From: Medicago truncatula
Taxonomy: Eukaryota; Streptophyta; Magnoliopsida; Fabales; Fabaceae
DNA length: 64,000 bases
NCBI RefSeq assembly: GCF_003473485.1
Contig: NC_053042.1
Location: forward strand, 11,180,501 to 11,244,500
Direction: 5' to 3'
Shown: one piece after another, positions 30,632 through 40,115 of the stretch
Layout of the letters: each line of letters starts with the position of its first letter
How positions within the stretch are numbered: position 1 is the first letter of the stretch
The notes under the pieces: generated by a model
The model's database searches: none
The model's input: only the letters and a program-made list of their open reading frames with translations
Told to the model about the DNA's origin: nothing
Translations under genes and position numbers: made by a program

Positions 30632-30959
30632 CACAACACACAAGTGTCTTTCCATATCTTTTTTTTATTCATTTTTACTTATTATGTTAAGGGTCATTGC
30701 TTATTATTATTTATTGTAAAGCTAAGAGAATAAGAACCACTATATTGAATGAGTATGTATGTACTGTTCTTTTATTGTATTAATGAAAGAAAACTTGTCC
30801 AATTTGAAAGCATATGTATTTTGTTTGTTTGCATGTAGCTCTATTACGAGAATTGATGTCTTGTAAGGATAGACCACGTATATAATTTTTTTCCCCATTT
30901 ATTCACTGGGGTTCAAGTGTAGAACTATTTAAGAACACGGTGAAAGTGTGACACAATCA

Positions 30960-31260
30960 TAATATGCAACCATCATCGGCAGCTTCATGTATGTCACTGA
31001 TTGCATTAGATTCAACAGTGCCTATGTTGTGGGATTGTTGTGCAGGTTTGTCAGTTGACCTAGTAATGAGCATTTTACGAAATTATGGTTCGAGGAAGAA
31101 AATGGTTTAGTCGGGAGGTCTGCCAATTGGTGACTTGTTGCATGAGAGAAACATTGAGTTGCTTGGCTGCTAGCAGGTCACGTGCCAAATGATAATTTAC
31201 GATCAAGAGTTTCATGTAGGAATGAAATGAAGGGTTATTACATCAATAAGTTGTCTGAGT
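30960..31260 (-). mobile_element. Ty1/copia polyprotein C-terminus remnant
   Basis: On the minus strand, a broken frame reads NYHLARDLLAA and, one frame away, TSHQLADLPTKPFSSSNH. This matches the RNase H end of copia Pol proteins (pattern ...DCHFVRD...QLAD.LTKPL...). Frames shift between the two segments and a stop follows. No LTR was identified. Similar but unreadable sequence may extend to about 31800. Confidence 0.45.
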
Positions 31261-32956
31261 AGGTTTTAGGTGTATCAATCAATTGAACACTGATTTCTAG
31301 CTGTTGGATTAGTGGTTGTAGCTATTGTTTTGTACTTAGCCTATGTTGAAGAGCTTGCAACTGTAGATTGCTTTTTACCAGTTTGTGAAATCACATTAGG
31401 ACTAAAGTGATGTTTGTGTCTTCGATGTCTCCTCCGAAATCAGCATTTTATTTAATACCTAGTATCGATACAGTTGATCATTTAGAGGTTAAATACTTTG
31501 TCACATGTTGAGTCTAGTGTAGCACCAGTAAAGAAGGAAATAGAAAGTGGCCAATGATGTTGAAATCAGTTTAGAAACTGTCAAGGTAGCTCATCCAATA
31601 AGTTGCCTGTTGTAGTGTTGCTTAGTTCAGTGGAGGTAGGACTAATTTCAACACTTAATAAGTGAGTTCACGGAAAATGATCCTTTGAAGAAAATTTGGC
31701 AGCAAGTGATTTCTTGAACTGTTGCATGAATTTGGATTATTCCGCATCAGCAGAGAGTCAACTATATTAGAAAATATGCAGTGATGAAACCTGATGTGTA
31801 GATGAAGAGCAAGTGTCTGACTTTAAATGTATGGATTATTCCTCCATAGTTGGCGATGATGTCGCATAGAGCTGAAACTAGGCCCTGAGGTCAGTTTAGA
31901 CCATATATAAGGTATTTTTCAGCTTTCAAAAGTATGAGGAAATGATGGCGGAGACACATACATGTCCTTCTGATTAACTTCAAATCAACCACACATCTAA
32001 ATTTACACCTAGATAAGGATTCTTGGTTAGAAAAATGTACATATTTATTCAAATTAACTTGAAGTAGTTTTGATTACAATTACAAGGGTGGAAGAAAAGC
32101 TCCCATTAATCTTTAACACACAAATGGAAAGTGGGAAAGAAATGTCAAAATGACATGTGAATGGAATCCAGAAATAGGTCTTGATTACAAGGTTTTGAAT
32201 CGAAGTTTCCACAACCAAATTATAAAACACCACAAATGACAAAACTAAAATTGAAAAGCCAAAGTCACTAAGTGAACGGAGTCCGCATTTTACTTGATAG
32301 TTGCAGGCAGAGAAGGAAATATTTTATTTTGAATTGAAGTACCATAGATGGAATGAAGAACAAAATCTGCCATCTTTGAGCGGTATCATTGAGAACCCAA
32401 ATTCTGTCCAAATTTATACAAGAAACAATTGAGTCAGTTATCTCATACAATTGTCAACTAAATTAAACATTTTAAAACAATATAAAACAGATTTCTAGTG
32501 AATGCTTTATACAATAGCACATCAAAGTTTTTTTAGAAAAACAATAATAAGCCACTTCATTCTTTGAAAGTTTCACAAGACATTGAAATTTCTTATGCAA
32601 TTTGAATTTTCTTTAAAAAAGTGTCTGTTAGAGAGTGTGCAGCTAGCATAATTCATCTTTTATATGTGTAGTAGTTTTACAAAGCAACATAGCTTTGTGA
32701 ACGTGGTTATGTTGCGGCCATGGTGATGGGTGGTAGTTCTGAGCTATTATCGCAGAAAGATATATAAGAGAAAGAATAGTGAAAAACTCGGGAGTTGTAA
32801 AGATAAATATTAAAAACGCGTCTAAAAAGATATATAAGAGAAAGAATAGTGAAAAAGTCGGGAATTGTAAAGATAAATAAGAGAATCATTATTTGATCAG
32901 AGGAAAGGTACCTTCTTCTTTTGAAGCTAGCTAGACACCTTAGCATTCTCAGTTGT
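31261..32956. other. Intergenic region, no gene seen
   Basis: Apart from possible further copia decay at its left end and the tandem duplication at 32755-32880, nothing can be assigned. Open frames are short and AT-rich. Confidence 0.4.
32755..32880. repeat. Two-copy 70-bp tandem duplication
   Basis: AAGATATATAAGAGAAAGAA, then TAGTGAAAAA, TCGGGA and TTGTAAAGATAAATA occur at 32756-32811 and again starting 70 bp later, with a few substitutions. It lies just downstream of the NB-LRR pseudogene. Confidence 0.85.
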
Positions 32957-34150
32957 TCAGGACTCCTTGGAGGATGAGTTAATAGTGCGAATCTCATAAT
33001 CATAGAATTTCGGGCCAAACCATTGACGAATGAATACAATAGAAACATGCTTGATAATCCAGCGGTCTTGTCCTTCATCTGGATCAATGCTCTTAACAAA
33101 TTCATCTGGCATATCAACTAAGTCAATGGCTTTGAGTTTATCCAAGTGTTTGATGCCAGAGGGTACCACCTTTAGTTGGGGGATCTTTTCCAATTTAAGA
33201 TGTTCAAGAGAGAGCAAAGCTCCTTTCTCTATAAGGATATGATTCACTCCATTCAAGTAACTAAGAATCAGTTATTTCCATTTTTGAAATCCTCCATCTT
33301 GAAAATGCAAATGATCACCATCACAGGCATTCTCCCACAGAGAGCTTCAGCAGATTTGGCAAGTTTTTCAGTGACTGCATTGGATCATCTTTCAGCTTGG
33401 ATAAAGCTAGCCTTATCTAAACAATACACTCAAGATTTGGAATCCAATCAGGCAACTTATCAAGTCTAGCTTTCAAATGAAGTCGCCGAAGTTTGGGTAA
33501 GGTCAAGTCAATAATTTCATCCTCTGCAATTGCAGTGATATTAAGTGATTCAAGGTGTTGCATCTCTTCTATTGCAGCACTTAATGCATTCACAAGTTCT
33601 CTTTTCACACGCCTTAAACCTAACTTTCTTAACTGCCTTAACATTTTCATCTCTTCTATAAGATCTACTCCCCCATGATCTACCTCCACATAACACATAT
33701 TTTGAAGGGAAGTCAAGTTTTTAATACCTTTTTCCATAAGCACACCAGTTATAAAGCCCAAAACAGAATATTTTTCTTCATAGTAACGATGGAAAGCAAG
33801 AAAATTTCGTAACTTTGTCAGCTTGTTTATAACATTTGGTATTTCATGCACAAGTGTTTCTCTTAAATCCATTGCCTCTTAAGTTCTGTAGCTCACCAAC
33901 AGATTTACGAAGAACCTGTACTTTTGCATTCCTCAGGTTTACGTACTTCAAGTGAAAAAGATTCCCCAAATTTTCAGGAATACGATTCAACGATGTACCT
34001 TGCATATAAGTGCCTTCAAAACTCTAGACTTTGCACACAATTTACCCAGGAAAGGCTCCAAGAATCCACCTTTTTCAAAAACATGAATAGCACGGAAATG
34101 TGAATTGTTCTTGCTCTCTTCCAATTTAACAAACCCTTCAGCTATCCATG
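32957..34150 (-). pseudogene. NB-LRR (RPM1-like) resistance gene remnant
   Basis: The minus strand carries the end of a CC-NB-LRR immune receptor gene. It starts with WIAEGFVKLEE (ARC2 region), passes directly to LRR-type SHFRAIHVFEKGGFLEPFLG, then NRIPENLGNLFHLKYVNLRN. ETLVHEIPNVINKLTKLRNF follows, with more LRRs, then PQLKVVPSGIKHLDKL and GPKFYDYEIRTINSSSKES before a stop at 32957. Reading needs frame changes near 34015, 33880 and 33410 and meets a stop near 33285. The segment normally between WIAEGFV and the LRRs is deleted, and the CC and P-loop regions are absent. It is a decayed fragment, with no sign of a functional copy here. Confidence 0.88.
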
Positions 34151-35252
34151 TCGAGTTAATCTCCTGTGATTAATAGCATAGTCCTCTGGATATACACCAA
34201 AATACAAAATGCATGGTTTCAAGTATAGTAAGGTAGGCCATCATAACTAAGTAACAATCATTGTTTTTCTTTTGTTGAAAGTAGGCCACCAATGGCTACA
34301 ATTGCCAAAGGAAGCTGTAATCATTTATGAACAGATTAAAAGAAAACACTAAATATTTAAAACATTAATCAAAAAGCAAACTCAAAAAACAACAGATCTG
34401 GAAAGATATTAAAAAAACATGCTCAAACAAGTATTTTTCTTCTCTATTTTAAAACACTAATCAAACAGGGCTAAGATACAGATAATGTATTGGTAGCATT
34501 TAACTGGTAAAAATATATTAACTAATAAAAAAATGTAAGTGAATAGCAGGATAGAATACAATACAGAGAAAGTTGTTCTGCATTCAATGACCACCTTGTA
34601 CAGAAGAGGTCAAACTTCTTATTTTCCATTCCGTATACAAATTGTGGTGTAAAAAATGTGTACCACTACAGATACAAATAATAATCACAATTATGATGCA
34701 AAGAATAAGCCCCACTGTGTCAAAAAAAAAATCTTTTCTACCCAAAAGACTAAGAAATGAATAAAAAATGGGGTATAATTGTGATAGAATTCTTTGAAAT
34801 ATCTTGAGTGAGGATTATGCTTCATCTGTATACCACTTGCCTTTGACATGTAGTGTCACGTACCTTTGAATCTAAATTGATAAAACCCACACTCTTCCAA
34901 GTATCACCTAGTCACAGAATTTAACTTGTAAAAAGGCTAAAATAGTTGGAGTCTGCCCCTTTTAATCATCGGAAACAACCGTTGGCATCTTCATCCTGAA
35001 AAAAATTAGGAAATGTGTAAAGAGCTAAAGGGAATATGGTAGTTAGTAACACAAGGTACCATGCATCTGAGGAAAAAAGGAATTCGTACCGTGTCAGAGA
35101 AAAATATACACGGCCTGACGGTCACATCATAGCAAACTTACACCTCGATGAGGTAAAACCCATCCAAATGTAGGGATCTCTTTTACTCATTTATCATGTG
35201 GGAATGCCAAAATGGAAATAACAAAATCATTTCTTCATCTTTACATCGAAGT
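34151..35252. other. Intergenic region, no gene seen
   Basis: AT-rich sequence between the NB-LRR remnant and the PPR gene. The right end should contain the PPR 3' UTR. No ORF, RNA gene or repeat could be supported. Confidence 0.4.
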
Positions 35253-37331
35253 TTATTCACCCTCTCTAATTACATTCTCAAGACGCAGAACTGCAAGCAA
35301 TTTATAGTCTTTGCTTAGATGCTTCATTAGTGCACTATGTGTGCATGAATCGGGCTTTATTTCTCTGTCTAGCATATCCTTGTACAACTTCAAAGCGTCC
35401 TGCCAATACTGCAAGTTGCTATTCTCATTTATCAAAATAGTGTATGTATACTTATTTGGAGAAACACCCTTTGATTCCATTTCTGCAAATAAATTGTATG
35501 CAACATCCATCATATTCTCTTTGCAAAGTCCATAGATTAAAGCATTGTAGGTGATCACATTTGGAGAAACACCCTTGTCTTGCATCTCATCGAAGTACTT
35601 CTTAGCAAAATCCAGCCTTCCCCTAACAGCATATGAATGAATCAAAACTGTGTAAGTCACAACAGAAGGGTGTATACCTTTCTTTAACATATCAGAGAAC
35701 ACCTCTTCAGCCTTCCTAAGAAGCCCAGATATCAAGTGAGCATGGATGATGCTAGTATAAGTCACATGATCTGGAACAATACCTTCGAGGCGCATTTTCT
35801 GCACGAGTTCATTTGCGTCATCAAAATTGCCCAATTTACAGAGCCCATTGATTAAGACATTGTACGTGATTAAATCAGGCGGAAAGCCCTCGGCCTTCAT
35901 TTCCTCCTTCATGCCAAAAGCCTTAGATGGATTACCAAGCTTGAGTTCACCTACTATCCTAGTCGTGTAAGCAATACAATCCGGCTTCAATCCTCTACTC
36001 AACATTTCATCAAACAGTTCCTTAGCCATTGGCAAGTTCCCCATCTGGCAAAATCCCCTAACAAGAATTGTAAAAGTGACCACATCAGGACAAAGCCCGT
36101 GTTTGATCATATCATCTTTCATCCCCTTGGCGATATCCAAGTTCCCCGTTCTGCAACCACCGTCTATAAGTGTGTTATAGGTCACAACACTCGGAACAAG
36201 ATTTTTAGATCTTAACTCACTAAACAACAGTAAAGCCTCCGCAAAGTTTCCCAACCTGCTGTAACCATAAATTAAAGTATTATACGAAACTAAGTCAGGC
36301 ATCAAATCCTCATTTACCATAACATCCAAATACCGCCTCGCATCACTCACTCTTCCCAGCCTACAAAGACTGTACATAATCGTATTGTACGTCACCACCG
36401 TAGGCAAAGCTCCTCTACCCAACATCTCCCTCCTGAGATCATTAGCTTCCTCAAACATCTCTTTCTTACAAAACCCACGAATCAAAGGATTATACGTGTG
36501 AGCTGAAACCTTAAGTCCCAACATTGACATCTGCTCAATCAATTCCTTCGCCCGGTCAAACTCCCCTTTCCCCGACAACCCATTCACCAAAACATTATAA
36601 CTCACATCATTCGGATCACACCCAAACATTCGCATCACATCCAATACCTCAACCGCTCTTCCAACTTCGCCTTCTTTACAACGCGAATCCATCATAGTAT
36701 TAAAAGTAACAATTGTCGGCCTAATTTGACACTTAATCATTACACTATAAACCTCCTCAACCTCATTCACCATACTCTTATCCTTAAGCAATTTCAAAAC
36801 CCTATTACAATTCCTAACATCAGGCAACAACCCATTATTAACCATTTTATAAAAAACCATCAAACACTTCTCCAAAATCAATTTTTTCGCGAAAACCTGT
36901 ATTAATAAATCCAAAAGCTTAACAGATACCTCTGAATTTCTTCCACAGCCAATACCAACTAAAACATCCAAAACACCACCGTCGACTTTCACTTCAATTG
37001 CTTTCTCCATAACCCAATAAGCAGGCTTCATAAACCCGTTTTTCGCGAGAATATCGAGAATCGCAACGAAAGCAGTTTCAGATCGGTGAAAGTTAGGTTG
37101 TTTTTCAACCCAACGAAAGAAGCGAAGTGCGGTTAAGGGACGGTGTTTGACGGAGTTGAGAACACGGAGGAGGAATTCAGGTTGAGTAACGGCGGAATGG
37201 AAATGGGGGTTAACGGAGTTATCGATTTGGGGGTTTGTGGAGAAAGGGTAGAATCGGAAATGGGGTTTGAGAAAAAGGGTTATGGTTTTAGAGAAGAAGG
37301 TTGTAGAAGAAGGTCTGAATGAGAGGGTCAT
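35253..37331 (-). CDS. P-class pentatricopeptide repeat protein, probably mitochondrial (692 aa)
   Basis: Sequence-specific organellar RNA-binding protein. It is intronless. The ATG at 37331 is the first in frame; upstream the frame has only GTG codons and then a stop. Residues 1-~40 (MTLSFRPSSTTFFSKTITLF) are rich in Ser/Thr/Phe/Arg and poor in acids, typical of mitochondrial targeting. From ~170 to ~665 there are 14 consecutive 35-residue repeats of the VVTYNTLI...G..P type, plus a partial one. No E, DYW or SMR domain follows, so it is a pure P-type protein likely to act in RNA stability, splicing or translation rather than C-to-U editing. It resembles the Arabidopsis protein At1g22960 as I remember it; this orthology is not tested. 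Confidence 0.93.
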   Translation of the reverse strand: MTLSFRPSSTTFFSKTITLFLKPHFRFYPFSTNPQIDNSVNPHFHSAVTQPEFLLRVLNSVKHRPLTALRFFRWVEKQPNFHRSETAFVAILDILAKNGFMKPAYWVMEKAIEVKVDGGVLDVLVGIGCGRNSEVSVKLLDLLIQVFAKKLILEKCLMVFYKMVNNGLLPDVRNCNRVLKLLKDKSMVNEVEEVYSVMIKCQIRPTIVTFNTMMDSRCKEGEVGRAVEVLDVMRMFGCDPNDVSYNVLVNGLSGKGEFDRAKELIEQMSMLGLKVSAHTYNPLIRGFCKKEMFEEANDLRREMLGRGALPTVVTYNTIMYSLCRLGRVSDARRYLDVMVNEDLMPDLVSYNTLIYGYSRLGNFAEALLLFSELRSKNLVPSVVTYNTLIDGGCRTGNLDIAKGMKDDMIKHGLCPDVVTFTILVRGFCQMGNLPMAKELFDEMLSRGLKPDCIAYTTRIVGELKLGNPSKAFGMKEEMKAEGFPPDLITYNVLINGLCKLGNFDDANELVQKMRLEGIVPDHVTYTSIIHAHLISGLLRKAEEVFSDMLKKGIHPSVVTYTVLIHSYAVRGRLDFAKKYFDEMQDKGVSPNVITYNALIYGLCKENMMDVAYNLFAEMESKGVSPNKYTYTILINENSNLQYWQDALKLYKDMLDREIKPDSCTHSALMKHLSKDYKLLAVLRLENVIREGE

Positions 37332-37799
37332 TGACTTGATGAGGATAATGCCATGAACAGCCACCGCCACTGTTGTGGTTGTTGTGATGGTGGCCGGAAT
37401 CGTTTACGGTGGTGGTAGTGGCGGCGGGTTGAGAGTAGTAGAAGAACTCTCTCATTCATAAACCCCCAACGTGTGTTTTTAGGTTCTTTTCATTTTTTCA
37501 CAACTCTTCGACAACTCGTGGAGCTTACATCACCACTACTGCTAACAATGTTTATTAATGTTTTTTATGGATCCCTTTTTACGTATGACATTTTCACCCG
37601 TGAGTTTAATTCGTTGTTAAAAATTTTGTATAATATTTTTATTTTTATTTTTAAAAAAACTTTGTATAATTCGGTTGATTTACATGGGACCTATCAAATT
37701 AATATGAAACCAACATGATTTGGTGGGATCCGTGTGAATTTTAATCAATCAAAAAGTATAAGTTAAAATATATATTGATAGCATTCCTCTCAAAATATA

Positions 37800-38140
37800 T
37801 AAGACCATCTCCATTGGGAGGGTCTTAACTTTTTAAAACTCGGTACCTATTAGGTACCTTCAATGGGGAGAATCTTTTCCAGGGTCTTACTTAAGACCTC
37901 ACTTTTAAGCGGGATCCGCACTCTTTTTAATATTAAAAAATTAAAATATAATGATATAAAGTTATTGATAGTTGATTAGTGGATTGTATTTAAGAACTTT
38001 GTGTGAGATCTGCGTTGGAGTAATTGAGTGTTTATTAGATACTACTATTAAAGAATTATAAATGAGTGATGTGTATACGTGGTATCCATTTAAAAACCCA
38101 AAAATGGATGTCTATGTCTCTATTGTGGATGCTCTAAGCA
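37800..38140. mobile_element. MITE-like element with 'accatctccattgg' type ends
   Basis: The left end TAAGACCATCTCCATTGGG and the reverse complement of the right end TTAGAGCATCCACAATAGAG share a diverged ~18-bp terminal pattern. Such ends recur in many small plant transposons. No clean target duplication was found, so boundaries are approximate. Confidence 0.4.
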
Positions 38141-38429
38141 TGTGTATAACGAGGGCATGTCCTTTTAATGTGAATTTTTAATGATTTTATTAAGTTATAG
38201 TTGTGGAAATCAAGTCATGATTTTTATTTTTTTTATACAGATCGGGTCAATAGTTGTACGATACAACCAATAATTCAATGCCTTGTTCGAGTTGATTAAT
38301 GGCGCATGTTTTAAAACATTGATTTACAAACAAATTAGTCTTCCTTTTTGGTTACGACAAATTAGGATCTAAAACTCATATCGTTTAATATGACCAATTT
38401 AATTAAATTCCAACAAATAATTTAATTAG

Positions 38430-38812
38430 GATCTACTTTGTTTTTCCTTTTGTGATTTCGTCGTCTTAGTGCGAGGTTGTGTTGTTCGTCATCTTTGTGC
38501 AACGTTGTTTGTCTTTCTTGTTTTGTTCATGTATTTGTTCGGTTCAGATTGTCAGATCAGCTTCGATCCAGTGCAGATCAAATCAATGACTTTGGAGTCT
38601 TCAACATTGCAGATCCGGAGACATATGTATTCCGGAGATTTAAATACAGTCATATGTGTAGGCCTGAGTACTTTGTCGTTTTATACTATTAACATGGATA
38701 TTGTGAGTTTGTTCACAAATTCATCCTTTTTGTTTTTAGCGAACTTTCATTGTATCGATGTATTCTATCAATTTGAATGAATGAATATCATTTATTTTTG
38801 TCAAAAAAAAAA
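38430..38812 (+). mobile_element. Possible LINE 3' tail
   Basis: The segment ends TGAATGAATATCATTTATTT, TTGTC and a 10-A run (38803-38812), the usual 3' end of legume LINEs. Upstream there is a short frame without recognisable domains. No target duplication was found; it could be a 5'-truncated insertion. Confidence 0.35.
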
Positions 38813-38866
38813 CCTTCCAAAAAAAAATTCTAACGAATAAAAAACTAGTAATTGTATATTAGAAAA

Positions 38867-39039
38867 GAGAAATGATATTTGTACAACAACTTTTGTACAA
38901 CTTTCTCTCTCATACTCACATTATCTTCTTATTCTCTCTCTTCCTTTTTCTTTCTCTATTGTTTTTAACCAATGAGAAGAGACAACAACAAGATTGTCAC
39001 AAAAGTTATACCAAAATAGTTGTTCAAATATCATTGCTC
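38867..39039. mobile_element. Mutator-like MITE, relative of 15172-15355
   Basis: The left end GAGAAATGATATTTGTACAAC pairs imperfectly with the right end (TTGTTCAAATATCATTGCTC). Internal CT-rich and AATGAGAAGAGA blocks also resemble the intron 10 element. No matching 9-bp flanks were found, so it is probably an older copy. Confidence 0.65.
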
Positions 39040-39461
39040 ATTATGAGGATAGAGAGGTTTAGACGGTCTTGCAGACGTCTTCGTCCGTACTCAGTAGCGA
39101 GAAGATATGTAGAGAAAGGGGATGTGATTTAGGCACAATTGATTGAAGGCATGTGAGTATGTTAAAGACATCAAATGTTGCACATATAAAAAAAAAAAAA
39201 AAAAAAAAAAGTGAAGACTAAAAAAAGCCTGTTTATAATAGTTTTTGTTTTCAGTTTTTGAAATATACAAGTCATCTTCGCACAATAGTTATCATTTTAC
39301 ATGTTTTAGTTTTAGTCCCTAAAACTATTCAAAACAATTTTCAAAACTGTAATTTTAAAAATTAGTTTAGCAAAATAGTTTTTAATTTTCAAGTTTTTAA
39401 AAATTAAAAAAGAGTTTTTTGGAAGTGTTTTAAAGAGGCTCTTAATTTAATCACCCACAAT

Positions 39462-39660
39462 TCTTAGTCCAATTTGCACAAAATAAACTTAAACTAATCC
39501 TTGACATTTTTATATTAGAGACAACGTCCACGTGTTATAAAGAATCAAAAACTAATTTGGTTTCATACATAAATGTCAGGAACGAAATTGGGTTTATTTT
39601 TTGTCGTAGCTAAATTTGGCCGAGAGAAAATTGTGTGGAAACAAATTGAACGTCACTGAA
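39462..39660. mobile_element. Diverged partial copy of the 15911-16155 MITE
   Basis: AATGTCAGGAACGAAATTGG, then GTTTATTTTTTGTCG and CTAAATTTGGCC, parallels AATGTCAAGGACTAAATTGG and following bases in the gyrA intron 9 element. The outer terminal repeats are not preserved. Confidence 0.4.
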
Positions 39661-40115
39661 AGAAAATCATGATCCGTGATTCCTTAATATGGCTCAGGAG
39701 TCTAGGACCAAATCCCAAAATAACATCTTTTAATCAAAAGCTCAATTTTTAAAAAATAAAATAAAATCAAACTAACACACTAAAGTCAATTATTGCAAAC
39801 CCAACTAGTGCCTGCCAGATTGCAGGAAATGTGGAAATGCAAGAAGAAACCAAACCCAATTCCTAGGATGCATGATGAAATAAGATATTATCATCAGCAA
39901 GAGGTCCCAAGTAAAAATTAACCCAAAATTACCTTATTTAACTTCTCAATAAGCAAACTCAAAATGTACTTATTCAACTACTCAATCAACTACATAAGGA
40001 TTTACAAGAAAGTAGACACTGATGTCATGATATCAAATAATTTCATATAGCGGCTAAGTAAAAGCCTTGAAGCAATAGTCCATGCTAATATAGAAGAGCC
40101 ACAAGATGAGTAGAA

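Larger units (their letters stand above)
23440..30790. repeat. Large imperfect inverted repeat holding a P450 gene and its truncated copy
   Basis: The left arm (~23440-26405) and right arm (~28636-30790) are inverted copies separated by a ~2.2-kb spacer. They share the P450 3' UTR, exon 2, the intron, the second half of exon 1 and the distal upstream region. In the distal part, CCAATTTGGATCTTGACC and GGGTTTAGAGGTTACCAACC appear in both arms. The right arm lacks the ~710 bp corresponding to 24718-25427. Arm edges are approximate. Confidence 0.85.
37332..40115. other. Intergenic region rich in transposon debris
   Basis: Between the PPR promoter and the Pol III gene 3' end. It contains four separately listed elements (37800-38140, 38430-38812, 38867-39039, 39462-39660) and a 26-bp A run near 39185-39210. 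No gene is supported. Confidence 0.5.

Noticed and set aside
33176-33469. Plus-strand open frame of 97 codons
   Set aside because: It is the antisense shadow of the NB-LRR pseudogene's leucine-rich repeats.
38469-38780. A 103-codon plus-strand protein gene
   Set aside because: No ATG-supported domain, AT-rich, and it ends in a LINE-like 3' tail with poly(A); treated as transposon debris.
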